From the NCBI GenBank assembly GCA_027475525.1, contig JAMWFC010000125.1:143723-207722 (forward strand): a stretch of 64,000 bases of DNA, read 5' to 3'. The notes beneath the pieces were generated by a model, which was given only the letters and a program-made list of their open reading frames with translations, made no database searches and was not told where the DNA came from. Shown in pieces: positions 1 to 8,173 of this stretch. Source of the DNA: Macrolepiota albuminosa. Lineage: Eukaryota; Basidiomycota; Agaricomycetes; Agaricales; Agaricaceae. The position numbers were made by a program, and so were the translations under genes. Every line of letters begins with the position of its first letter. Within the stretch, counting starts at the first letter, position 1.

Positions 1-372
1 TCACATATCCACACATGCCAACACTCACAAACACCAATACAACTCAACAATCGCAATACCAACTTAATAATCGCAACGCTTACGTTTCTAACAAAACCAA
101 CACTTTCCAACCGTTACAAGCGGTCTACGGTCACGTCACTCATCACACACCCCTTTCCCATTCACAAACACCCTCAAACATCACAAATATCACCGTGACA
201 ACACTCGCACGTCACAATAATCAACATAAACACCCCTGCGCTCAATCTCAATTTTCCCGCTTTTCCCATCATCAAAACATCAATTTTTCTTCCACACACC
301 CCTTCTACTACACCGCCCGCACCCCCCCATCAATTCCCACACTCAAACAGCCCATTTTAATACCGGGGTACT
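1..372. repeat. Direct repeat, copy 1 (C-rich, G-poor block)
   Basis: This block is nearly identical to 809-1180 (offset 808), with only a few substitutions until the copies diverge after the shared GGGGTACT. The plus strand is very rich in A and C and poor in G. It is open in one frame for 123 codons in both copies, but the translation is low-complexity (Thr, Gln, Asn, His, Ser) and looks like a by-product of base composition. I see no domain and treat it as repeat DNA. Confidence 0.85.
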
Positions 373-808
373 CCATCAACTTTTAAAAACGTTCCTGGCC
401 TAAACAAATTAACCTTCTAACCTCGTCTGCTAACCGCTGTCACAAACCGATCTTGACCATGTCACACGCACTCGATTCTAACCAAAAATCGCAAAATGAT
501 GCATACCAACACTCACAAATACCGTTCCAACTCTAATAATCGCAATGAATACTTATCTAACCCTTGTTGACGTTTCCATCCAAATCAATTCAAATCCTGT
601 CACAAACTGATTGCGACTGTGTCACACTGACTCGTCTAACCCACAAAAACACTCACAAACACTGTCACACCTTCAATAATTGCATACAACACTTGATAAT
701 CGCAATAAATACTTATACAACACTTAATAACGTTTCCTTTCAAATCAACTCAAAACCCATCACACACTGACCGCACCCATGTCACACCAACTCGCTTTTG
801 CCAAATAA
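373..808. repeat. Spacer with a motif repeated at exact 160-bp intervals
   Basis: Between the two long direct repeats, the motif TCACAAACYGA followed by TGTCACAC and ACTCG begins at 440, 600 and 760, a period of exactly 160 bp. The sequence between the starts is also related, with cytosine-rich CAAATCAA and CGTTTCC blocks preceding each motif. It looks like a short diverged tandem array. No gene is visible. Confidence 0.7.
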
Positions 809-1180
809 TCACATATTCACCCATGCCAACACTCACAAACACCAATACAACTCAACAATCGCAATACCAACTTGATAATCGCAACACTTACATTTCTAAC
901 AAAACCAACACTTTTCAACCGTTACAAGCGGTCTACGGTCACGTCACTCATCACACACCCCTTTCCCATTCACAAACACCCTCAAACATCACAAATATCA
1001 CCGTGACAACACTCGCACGTCACAATAATCAACATAAACACCCCTGCGCTCAATCTCAATTTTCCCGCTTTTCCCATCATCAAAACATCAATTTTTCTTC
1101 CACACACCCCTTCTACTACACCGCCCGCACCCCCCCATCAATTCCCACACTCAAACAGCCCATTTTAATACCGGGGTACT
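809..1180. repeat. Direct repeat, copy 2 (C-rich, G-poor block)
   Basis: This is the second copy of the block at 1-372. Identity is lost abruptly at about 1180, where copy 2 continues into TGTCACAGATT and then an AT-rich stretch (1181-1431) in which I see no gene or structured feature. Confidence 0.85.
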
Positions 1181-1431
1181 TGTCACAGATTTAAGGTTTG
1201 CGTGAGAGAGTTGTTCTATTTTTATTTAAATAAATTTTAAAAAATCTGAAAATATTATTTTTGAATAGCCCTCTTGAAATACATGCCCTTTGCACTTAAA
1301 AACCCTCTATGTACCTCTCCGGATCATGAGAAAAAAATTCTTTACTGTTTTTTTCTCAATAAAAATAAATCAAAAAGAAATGTCATAAAAAATTCTACAA
1401 GCCAATGGTCAAACTACATCTCATAGCTACT

Positions 1432-1850
1432 CTAACTATCCTCAGACATATCTTCATCCAATAGAGCACCCTGAGCCTCAGAAGAAGATGGAACAAAGTC
1501 AATACTGTGATTTTCGGAAGATGCTGGAACAAGAACGTTGCCCTTGTGTTTTTTAATGAGCGGGGTTTCCTCTTCAAAATCATCTGACTCGCAGATTAAT
1601 AATTAGCAATACAATATATTCAAATATAACACACCGGAAAGTGCACGCTTCTTTTGAGCAATAGCCGCACGACGTCCCAGTGCTTTTTCCCCTGTCATCA
1701 ATTAGTATTATAGAAAAACAAGTAGTAACTGACGCACGTCGGATGGTCCTTGGACTCTTCGGAGCAACAGAGGCCAACTCCTGATTAGCAGGGGAAGTTG
1801 AGGGCTCGGAAGATGAACGCTCGACTACATCTTCCAAACGTTCTATAAAT
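1432..1850 (-). pseudogene. 3' end of an unknown intron-containing gene, possibly decayed
   Basis: The minus strand holds three stretches that read like exons of one gene. The first (about 1850-1738) gives a Ser/Glu/Pro-rich segment beginning RLEDVVERSSSEPS and follows an intron-like acceptor ending TATTTATAG. A short basic exon lies near 1693-1636. The last (about 1590-1432) is acidic, contains DDFEEETPLIKKHKGN and ends DEDMSEDS at a TAG stop at 1434-1432. Intron-like gaps of about 42-47 nt with GT and AG ends separate them, but the phases do not reconcile across both junctions. The gene is therefore either degenerate or spliced differently from my reading. No family is recognised, and upstream exons are not seen. 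Confidence 0.35.
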
Positions 1851-2040
1851 AGTTAATACAGTACTCATTTGTCCACCGCATTAATTAGATAATCTGTCTG
1901 TGTCTATGTATGAACTTGAATAATTTGCTCTCAATAATAGCATATATTCAAATCACCTTTACATGTCTTATGGATATGGGCATTGTATCATCTACATTAT
2001 CTACTATTGGATTATTTTCCAAGTATGCAAAGTTATCATT
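1851..2040. other. AT-rich spacer
   Basis: AT-rich DNA upstream of the minus-strand exon relic and before the minisatellite. I see no gene, promoter-like cluster or repeat that I can support here. Confidence 0.4.
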
Positions 2041-3040
2041 GTCCTTTTGACCCTTAGTCAGCATTGTCCTTTTATCCTCGTCCCTTAGTCAGCATTGTCC
2101 TTTCATCTTTTAGTCAGCATCGTCCTTGTTTCTTACTCAGCAGTGCCTGTGTCGCTCTCTGAGTGCCAGTGACGTGCGTGGCTGTTTTCGTCCTTTCGTC
2201 CCTGAAGGACGAAAATCAACAGTTGATTTTCTATGTCATACTAATATGCTGGCAGAGTTCAGCATGTTGATTTTAGAAGGACAAAGGACGAGGCTGATCG
2301 CTGTCATTTTGTCTCTTAGTCAGAGTTGTTCTTCTGTCTCTAGAGTCGTCCTTTTGACCCTTAGTCAGCATCATCCTCGTCCCTTAGTCAGCACTGTCCT
2401 TGTGTCCCTTAGTCAGCATTGTCCTTTTGTCCCTTAGTCAGCATCGTCCTTGAAAGCGTCTCTGAGGTCGTCCTTTTGCTCTCGTCCTCTTGTTCTCGTG
2501 CTTGCGATCGTCCTTTTGACCCTTAGTCAGCATTGTCCTTGTCCCTTAGTCAGCATTGTCCTTGTCCCTTAGTCATGCTTGCGATCGTCCTTTTGACCCT
2601 TAGTCAGCATTGTCCTTGTCCCTTAGTCAGCATTGTCCTTGTCCCTTAGTCAGCACTGTCCTTGTCCCTTAGTCAGCACTGTCCTTCTGTCTCTTAGTCA
2701 GCATCGTCCTTGAGAACGTCCCTGAGGTTGTCCTTGAAGTTCTCCTCTTGTCCTTGTCCTTTTGACCCTTAGTCAGCATCGTCCTTTTATCCTCGTCCCT
2801 TAGTCAGCATTGTCCTTTCATCTTTTAGTCAGCATCGTCCTTGTTTCTTACTCAGCAGTGCCTGTGTCGCTCTCTGAGTGCCAGTGACGTGCTTTCATCT
2901 TTTAGTCAGCATTGTCCTTGTTTCTTACTCAGCAGTGCCTGTGTCGCTCTCTGAGTGCCAGTGACGTGTGTGGTTGTTTTCGTCCTTTCGTCCCTGAAGG
3001 ACAAAAATCAACAGTTGATTTTCTATGTCATACTAATAGG
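2041..3040. repeat. Minisatellite of CCCTTAGTCAGCATTGTCCTT units with larger flanking repeats
   Basis: A degenerate unit of about 24 bp (core TTAGTCAGCAYYGTCCTT) recurs roughly twenty times. A longer block is present at the left side (2041-2248) and, partly twice over, at the right side (about 2756-3039); it contains CTCAGCAGTGCCTGTGTCGC and ends TCATACTAATA. Inside the block is an 11-bp inverted repeat (TTTTCGTCCTT and AAGGACGAAAA) followed by the palindrome AAAATCAACAGTTGATTTT. No coding sequence is supported. The flanking direct repeats could mean a non-autonomous element, but they could also come from unequal exchange in the array. Confidence 0.75.
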
Positions 3041-3386
3041 TTTCCTTTGTCGTTTCTAAGGGTAAAATGAAATATTTTTCCAAGAGAAACATACAAAAAG
3101 ATAGTTCAAAGTTTTCCATCCCTGTTTCTAAGGGAAAAAGTTCTTTTTGAACTCACAGAAACCTCAGAGGAAATATTATGAAGTTTTCCCCTATGTTTCT
3201 TGCAGAAAAAGGCTCGGAAAAAGGTATCATTCTCACTTTGGAAATAGCTGAGAAATATAAATTTAATTTCCTATTTTTTCCAACAGAAATAGTTTACATC
3301 GTTACTGGGGAAAAATTGTTTGGAAACTGGGTGACAGGTTTCCTGATCACTTTTTCCAGAGGAAACAGATTCGGCTGCCAGCAGTG
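3041..3386. mobile_element. End of a foldback/MITE-like element (CCAGCAGTG terminus)
   Basis: This AT-rich stretch is full of short mirrored pieces such as GTTTCCTTTGTC, TTTCTAAGGG and AGAGGAAACA, and ends GGCTGCCAGCAGTG at 3386. The same terminus closes the stretch at 54837-55232 and the clean MITE at 56487-56688. The matching left terminus (CACTGCTGG) is not seen, so the copy is truncated or its left side merges into the minisatellite. Its right end abuts the flavin monooxygenase relic within a coding segment, so it probably removed that gene's 3' end. Confidence 0.5.
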
Positions 3387-4618
3387 ATAGATAACAACAT
3401 CAGCCGGAAGCGCAGTACCGTCCTTAAAAATCAGATTATCCTCTGTGAAATATTCGGGTTCGACACACTTTGCTTGATTTGGATTTTGCCAGCATTGACG
3501 AACTTAGCACACCCAACATCAATCACTTCAGTCAGATGAGCAAGATTAATTCACTTTCAATCAACTGGCTCACAAAATCCTGGTAACTGCATTTCAGAAA
3601 TCATAATCTGGTTTGAAAGATAAGCTTAACTACTGCCCGTTCATAGAGTAATGATGCTAGGCCAGAACCGTCAGTTCCCATGTTTAGTTTCAGCTTGATC
3701 AGCCCTTCATGCAAGTCCCTATCACGGTCCTATGCTTGCTTCTCAAACCGACGAAGGAAGGCTCTAAAGAACGATATCGGACAAGCCATATATTTAAAAT
3801 CTGACACTTCCGACGGAACACCCTCTGGCCATGAGTGAGTGATGGTGTCGTCGGCCGACTTGGTAGAGACAACACATGTCGATGAGCGCTGCACCATCGT
3901 AACAGATTTTGCGTTCTGGACAACCAGATCTTGGCAGATATCTGTGGATGTGTTTCCTGCAGCAATAACAATTATACGTTTACCAGGGAATGATTGACCG
4001 CCCGCAGAATCGCATGCATGCGTGGTGATACCTCTAAACACATCTCGGTTGGCGATTTCAGGATACTGAGGCTTCCCAAACAATCCCATCGCAAGCACAA
4101 TGTGTGCAGGGTGGAGTGTGACTTGATATCTGTTCCTGTCAATGACAACGGTCCACTTCCTCATAGAGAAATCAACCGTTGGAGTTGGAAGAGGGCGGGA
4201 GTTGGTCCACACAACCAGGTCTTGGGAAATGGCATAATGTTCTAGCCAGTCAGCCAATCTGTCACGAGGTGTGAAGATTGGCCAATTCTAAGGATAAGGT
4301 TGATATAGGACTATAACGAAAACAAAGTCAGCCCAATGTCCTTTAGAAAAATAAAGACCTCTCGAGAATGATGTGTCCGTGGCGTGTGGAGACACAAGGT
4401 TGACTAGCGATTTCTCCAGACATCACCCACACATGGGCTGGATTCAACGACGAGGGACGGAATTCATCTGGCGAAATCTTGCTGCAATGGTGAGACCCGC
4501 ATGACCAGCACCAACTATATGAAGCCAATCTCAGAACACATAGCTCTGAAGAGGGGTAGCATTGAACAAACCGATAATAACATGAGGGTTCTCTTCGATT
4601 TTTTGTCTCTCCTGTTGT
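3387..4618 (-). pseudogene. Flavin-containing monooxygenase pseudogene, 3' portion
   Basis: Reading the minus strand from 4618 downwards, the sequence encodes the FAD- and NAD(P)H-binding parts of a fungal YUCCA-like flavin monooxygenase. A 57-nt intron (4571-4515) splits the FAD motif VGAGHAGL. PSLVVE, VGDVWRNR and LCLHTPRTHH follow, then NWPIFTPRDRLADWLEHY, the second nucleotide-binding motif in IIVIAAGNTSTDICQDL, LKLNMGTDGSG, DVGCAKF and FKDGTALPADVVIY. Reading is broken by a frameshift near 4460, an in-frame TAG at 4406-4404, a stop after FEKQA at 3732-3730 and a shift near 3470. The gene stops at the repeat terminus at 3386, so its C-terminus is missing. The 5' part lies beyond element A at 15112-15672. 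Family known; loss of function inferred. Confidence 0.85.
4615..4618. other. Target-site duplication of element A (left copy)
   Basis: TTGT directly precedes the left LTR, and TTGT (15108-15111) directly follows the right LTR. Removing the element and one TTGT restores the monooxygenase frame across the junction (SWIDVQ to QERQKIEE), which supports a 4-bp duplication. Confidence 0.8.
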
Positions 4619-5534
4619 TGATACGAATGCCTCTAAATCGAGGCATAAGAAAGACAAGAAAGGCTCCCTAAAAACAAACAAACCAAACGGTTATCTGCTG
4701 AAAACTGTAAGCAGGCGTCGAAAACTGTAGACGCGGGAGCCTTCACCTCAAAAAAAAGCCTCACGACGTGTAAAAACGACGAACCCAGCACGTAAACAGC
4801 CAAGTAGAGATGCGCCGAATATCCGATCAAAGGGGATAGCCGACAGTGGCGGTGCTCGGCAGTCAGATCCGGCATCAACCATCAAAAAGAACTATCCCCG
4901 AGTGACGACGTACCATTGGAAACAACGATGAGCCTCGTCCTCAGCACCTCGACACGTTGTACCACGACCACGCAACCACGACAGGCCGCTCTGGCAAAAG
5001 AAGGAAGAAGGATAACCAAAGAGTTAGAAGGGTAGGAAGAGCCGAAGAAAAAGATGGACGAACCTTTAGCCACGACGCCAAGCGCCGGCACAAACAGCAA
5101 CCGAGGTCCAGACCCGGTACAACGCTACGCCGAGCGCCAGTCGTGCGCACAACATAAAAATACACGAGGGATTCGACGGTCCGTGCGTCGAAGGAGGCAG
5201 TATAAAGAGGAGGGGAATTTGGGGGAGTCGGGCAAGCAACGCACTTGCCACGGCTCGGAGTCCCCAGGGAGCGGACATCTTAGGCCAGCCGCATAATAGT
5301 TGACTTCGGGTTTTATTAGTAATTAATACTATTTGATTCCCAAATTTTAGTGTGAATTTTGATTTGCATTACAATTTTAAAATCAATAAAAATTATAACA
5401 ACACTACTTTACGGAGTGTGCGTGCGCGTAACTAAGCCCCACGATCTTAGTGAAGTTAAGTTGACTTATTTAAAAGTCTAGTCTTATTCCGTTAAGGCTA
5501 CTTTACAATATAAGTAAACTTACATTTCGCATCA
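4619..5534 (+). repeat. Element A 5' LTR
   Basis: 916 bp, beginning TGATACGAATGCC and ending CATTTCGCATCA. A TATAAAG box at 5201-5207 is the likely core promoter of the element transcript. Several 60-80-codon ORFs inside recur identically in the other LTR and are not genes. Confidence 0.93.
5201..5207 (+). promoter_or_regulatory. TATA box in element A LTR
   Basis: TATAAAG follows GGAGGCAG in the LTR, which is a plausible U3 promoter position. The same box is at 14774-14780 in the 3' LTR. Function is inferred from sequence and position. Confidence 0.5.
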
Positions 5535-5554
5535 TCTGGAGCCCACCGCGAGGG
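5535..5554 (+). other. Probable primer-binding site of element A
   Basis: Immediately after the 5' LTR comes TC followed by TGGAGCCCACCGCGAG. Starting with TGG directly downstream of the LTR is typical of a site complementary to a tRNA 3' CCA end. I cannot name the tRNA without a search. Confidence 0.5.
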
Positions 5555-5579
5555 GGCTTTTGTTGCACAAACAAACACT

Positions 5580-7151
5580 TTGTCGGACTTCCATTTGGAG
5601 TCCAAAAACCCAAAAAGAAACATTAGTTTCGCACCGCCAGGTTCTTGGCCCGGCACGCCTAAGGTTACTACACCAAGGGCAAAAACCATTATTTCTCCCA
5701 GGAGAAGAGAAACTCGTGCATCCTCCAAGGGCACAGTTGCTAGTCTCCCGGATCCAGACGCTGTACTTCGTAAACGAAAACTTCGGACTGAGAAGTACAC
5801 GCCTACACCACAAACACCTAAGTCTTCATTGTCTGAGCCAACTAAGTTGACCAGCATTATGGAGCAACCCATGCGCTATAAAATGCCATTGCCTGAAAGT
5901 AGAGATGCACCTAAGTTCAGAAGCAGTGAGCCTGCTGAGGTTCACAGGTTTCTGCAGAGAATGCAGTCTCTATTCAATCATGCAGGCATTGTGGAGGATG
6001 GAGAAAAGAAGAAGAGGTTATTAGAATATGTGGATGCAGAAACTGAGCAGGAATGGAGAGGTTTCGATAGTTTTGAGGATAGATATCCTTGGGCCACCTT
6101 TATAAAGGAGGTTAAGGAATCATACCCTGAAGCTATGGATGAGGCAGGAAGCATGGCAAACCTGGATAGGATCTGTAGGGAGCATGCCAGGCTAAGCAGA
6201 GGGGATGCCCCTGAGCTGCACTCCTTAATCAGAAAATTCAGGGCTGAAGCCAAAAAGCTGGACAGTGTTGTAGGGAATGGGGTATTGGTGGATAAGTTTA
6301 TGGGGTGTTTTACACCCACCCTGGCAGAGTTAGTGGAGGAGAGACTCATCCACAAACATGGCCATTACAGGGATCCTGCTCGTAATCGTCACAAGGACAA
6401 CAAATATGACTTGTCTGAAGTGATTGCAGTAGTGACAGCCCTAGTAGATGGGACAACTGTCAGGAAGACTAGGGGAGAAACCACCAACAGGGAGGTGGGT
6501 GGAGTAGTAGTGAAAAATGAGGAGGCAGAAGAAAGGATGGCTCATCTGCAAGACTCCATGGTTGCTATTGGGAAGCAGGTTGGCAGCATCCAAAGTGCTA
6601 TGCAGGCTCTGCAAAATAGCCAACTGGACATAAGGAATGCCTTCCTAACTACCAAAAGCCACCATGGAGGGCAAACAGAGAGGCCTGCTCAGGCCATGAT
6701 GCCAACCCCTGGTGGAAGCACATACTGCTTCTACTGTTGGGGAACTGGTCATCGTATAGCTGAGTGTGAGCAGGTGAAATCAGATGTTCAAAAGGGATGG
6801 GTGATACTAGTGGATGGAAGGACCAGGATGCCCAACAGAGCCCCTCTACCCAGAGAGCCATCAAGCATATCACCACATGATAGAGTAATGAAGTTACATG
6901 ACTCTCAAGTGGGGTTGTACTTTGGCTGGGCTGAGGAAGCTCAAGACATCCCAACCTACTCTACTTACACCAATGCTGTAAGAGATACTAGGGATGACAT
7001 GTTGGAGCGCATCCAGCATGGAGAGGCAGACAGGCTAGGGGAACTGGAAAAAGGCTTTCAAAGACTGACAGAAGTCATGTCAGTCTTAGTCAACACCAGG
7101 CATGCTCCTAGTCCTGGTGAAGGACAACAAGGAGGGTCCAAGGATTTTTGA
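5580..7151 (+). CDS. gag: Element A Gag (capsid and nucleocapsid)
   Basis: The frame is open from 5580, but the first ATG is at 5859 (MEQPMRYKMPLPE), which I take as the likely start (about 430 aa). The preceding 279 nt are open, Pro/Ser/Arg-rich and could be an N-terminal extension. The middle region resembles Gypsy capsid (RSSEPAEVHRFLQRMQ, then a helical segment). Near residue 383 of the longer frame is a CCHC zinc knuckle, C-FY-C-WGTG-H-RIAE-C, for RNA binding. The ORF ends with Asp-Phe and TGA (7149-7151). The protease frame overlaps this end in the -1 frame, implying a recoding step. Confidence 0.9.
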   Translation: MSDFHLESKNPKRNISFAPPGSWPGTPKVTTPRAKTIISPRRRETRASSKGTVASLPDPDAVLRKRKLRTEKYTPTPQTPKSSLSEPTKLTSIMEQPMRYKMPLPESRDAPKFRSSEPAEVHRFLQRMQSLFNHAGIVEDGEKKKRLLEYVDAETEQEWRGFDSFEDRYPWATFIKEVKESYPEAMDEAGSMANLDRICREHARLSRGDAPELHSLIRKFRAEAKKLDSVVGNGVLVDKFMGCFTPTLAELVEERLIHKHGHYRDPARNRHKDNKYDLSEVIAVVTALVDGTTVRKTRGETTNREVGGVVVKNEEAEERMAHLQDSMVAIGKQVGSIQSAMQALQNSQLDIRNAFLTTKSHHGGQTERPAQAMMPTPGGSTYCFYCWGTGHRIAECEQVKSDVQKGWVILVDGRTRMPNRAPLPREPSSISPHDRVMKLHDSQVGLYFGWAEEAQDIPTYSTYTNAVRDTRDDMLERIQHGEADRLGELEKGFQRLTEVMSVLVNTRHAPSPGEGQQGGSKDF

Positions 7152-8173
7152 GGAGCTCAAGGAAGGAAGTGAGGGAAGCTCCACCAGGGATACCCACATT
7201 TCCAGAGAGGCAGCCACAAAATTCCTGGAAAGAAAAGCTAACTTTGAGGATTCCACCCAAAGTGGCACCCAAGTTGGACTTACCTTTTGAAAAGGTGCCA
7301 GCTTTGAATGAGAGGCAGGAGGTACCAGTGCAGGACACTGGTAGGAGTTCCATTCAGGGAACTAGGAAGGAGCTGGAGAAGATGGTTGAGAAGCTGTGGG
7401 AGGTACCAGTGCCACTAACCACCAGAGAACTTCTGGATGTGGCACCTGGTTTGAGGGAGGTCATGGTACAAAAGTTGGTACCAAAGCCTCCCAGGCCTAA
7501 GGAACCCAATATTCCTAGGACAGCTACTCAACACCTGACAGCAGTGGAGAAAGAGCCTAACAAGGTAGATGTTAATGATCTACCTATGGCCACCTACTTC
7601 ATTGCAGATGGAACACAATCTGGCTTGCCTACTGGTGCAGTAGTGCACCAGGATTGTGTTGCCACTTACTTGGAAAATATCCCAACAGGAGAAAAGCCAG
7701 TAGTGGTATATGTAGCCAGGGAGTTGCAGGTTCTGAGATCTCTCAACCCAGTTGTCAATCAAAAGGGAAGAGCAGAGGCAATTCTAGATAGTGGATCTCA
7801 AATAGTCTGCATGGCTTTAAGAGAGGCTCTCAATCTAGGATTGACTTGGGATCCAGACATTAGGCTGAGGATGGAGAGTGCCAATCAGCAAGTGAATGAA
7901 TCTGTTGGTTTAGCACGTAATGTGCCATTCACTTTTGCAGAAGGGTTCACTATCTATCTACAAGTGCATATTTTTGAGAGTCCTGCTTATACTGTCTTAT
8001 TGGGTCGTCCATTTGACACCTTGACAGAAAGCAACATTCAAAACTTGCAGGATGGCAGCGCCATCATCACCATTCGAGACCCTAATACAGGTCGTCGAAC
8101 TGCCCTGCCTACTATTGAAAGAGGCAAAATGCCAAAGGCAGGGGCTGCTAGGGAGAGTGAAGCAAAATTTTGA
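7148..8173 (+). CDS. Element A protease ORF (retropepsin)
   Basis: This 341-codon frame is shifted -1 relative to gag and has no ATG near its start, so it is expected to be made by frameshifting from gag at the TTTTTGA overlap. The N-terminal half is Pro/Glu/Lys-rich. The C-terminal part carries the aspartic protease signature ILDSGSQIVCM, with the catalytic Asp in D-S-G, and the later hydrophobic VLLGRPFDTL that follows the active site in retropepsins. It would mature the Gag-Pol polyprotein. It ends at TGA 8171-8173, where a second -1 shift into pol is needed. Confidence 0.88.
   Translation: MRSSRKEVREAPPGIPTFPERQPQNSWKEKLTLRIPPKVAPKLDLPFEKVPALNERQEVPVQDTGRSSIQGTRKELEKMVEKLWEVPVPLTTRELLDVAPGLREVMVQKLVPKPPRPKEPNIPRTATQHLTAVEKEPNKVDVNDLPMATYFIADGTQSGLPTGAVVHQDCVATYLENIPTGEKPVVVYVARELQVLRSLNPVVNQKGRAEAILDSGSQIVCMALREALNLGLTWDPDIRLRMESANQQVNESVGLARNVPFTFAEGFTIYLQVHIFESPAYTVLLGRPFDTLTESNIQNLQDGSAIITIRDPNTGRRTALPTIERGKMPKAGAARESEAKF

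Noticed and set aside
440..808. CRISPR-like array suggested by regular 160-bp spacing
   Set aside because: The genome is eukaryotic, spacers are related to each other, and there are no cas genes; it is a diverged tandem repeat.
15..1194. Duplicated 123-codon ORFs
   Set aside because: Low-complexity translation explained by lack of G on the plus strand; no start context, intron or domain.
4633..5296. Several ORFs of 60-80 codons on both strands, repeated at 14206-14869
   Set aside because: They lie in the LTR of element A, overlap each other in all frames, have no domain, and recur only because the LTR is duplicated.
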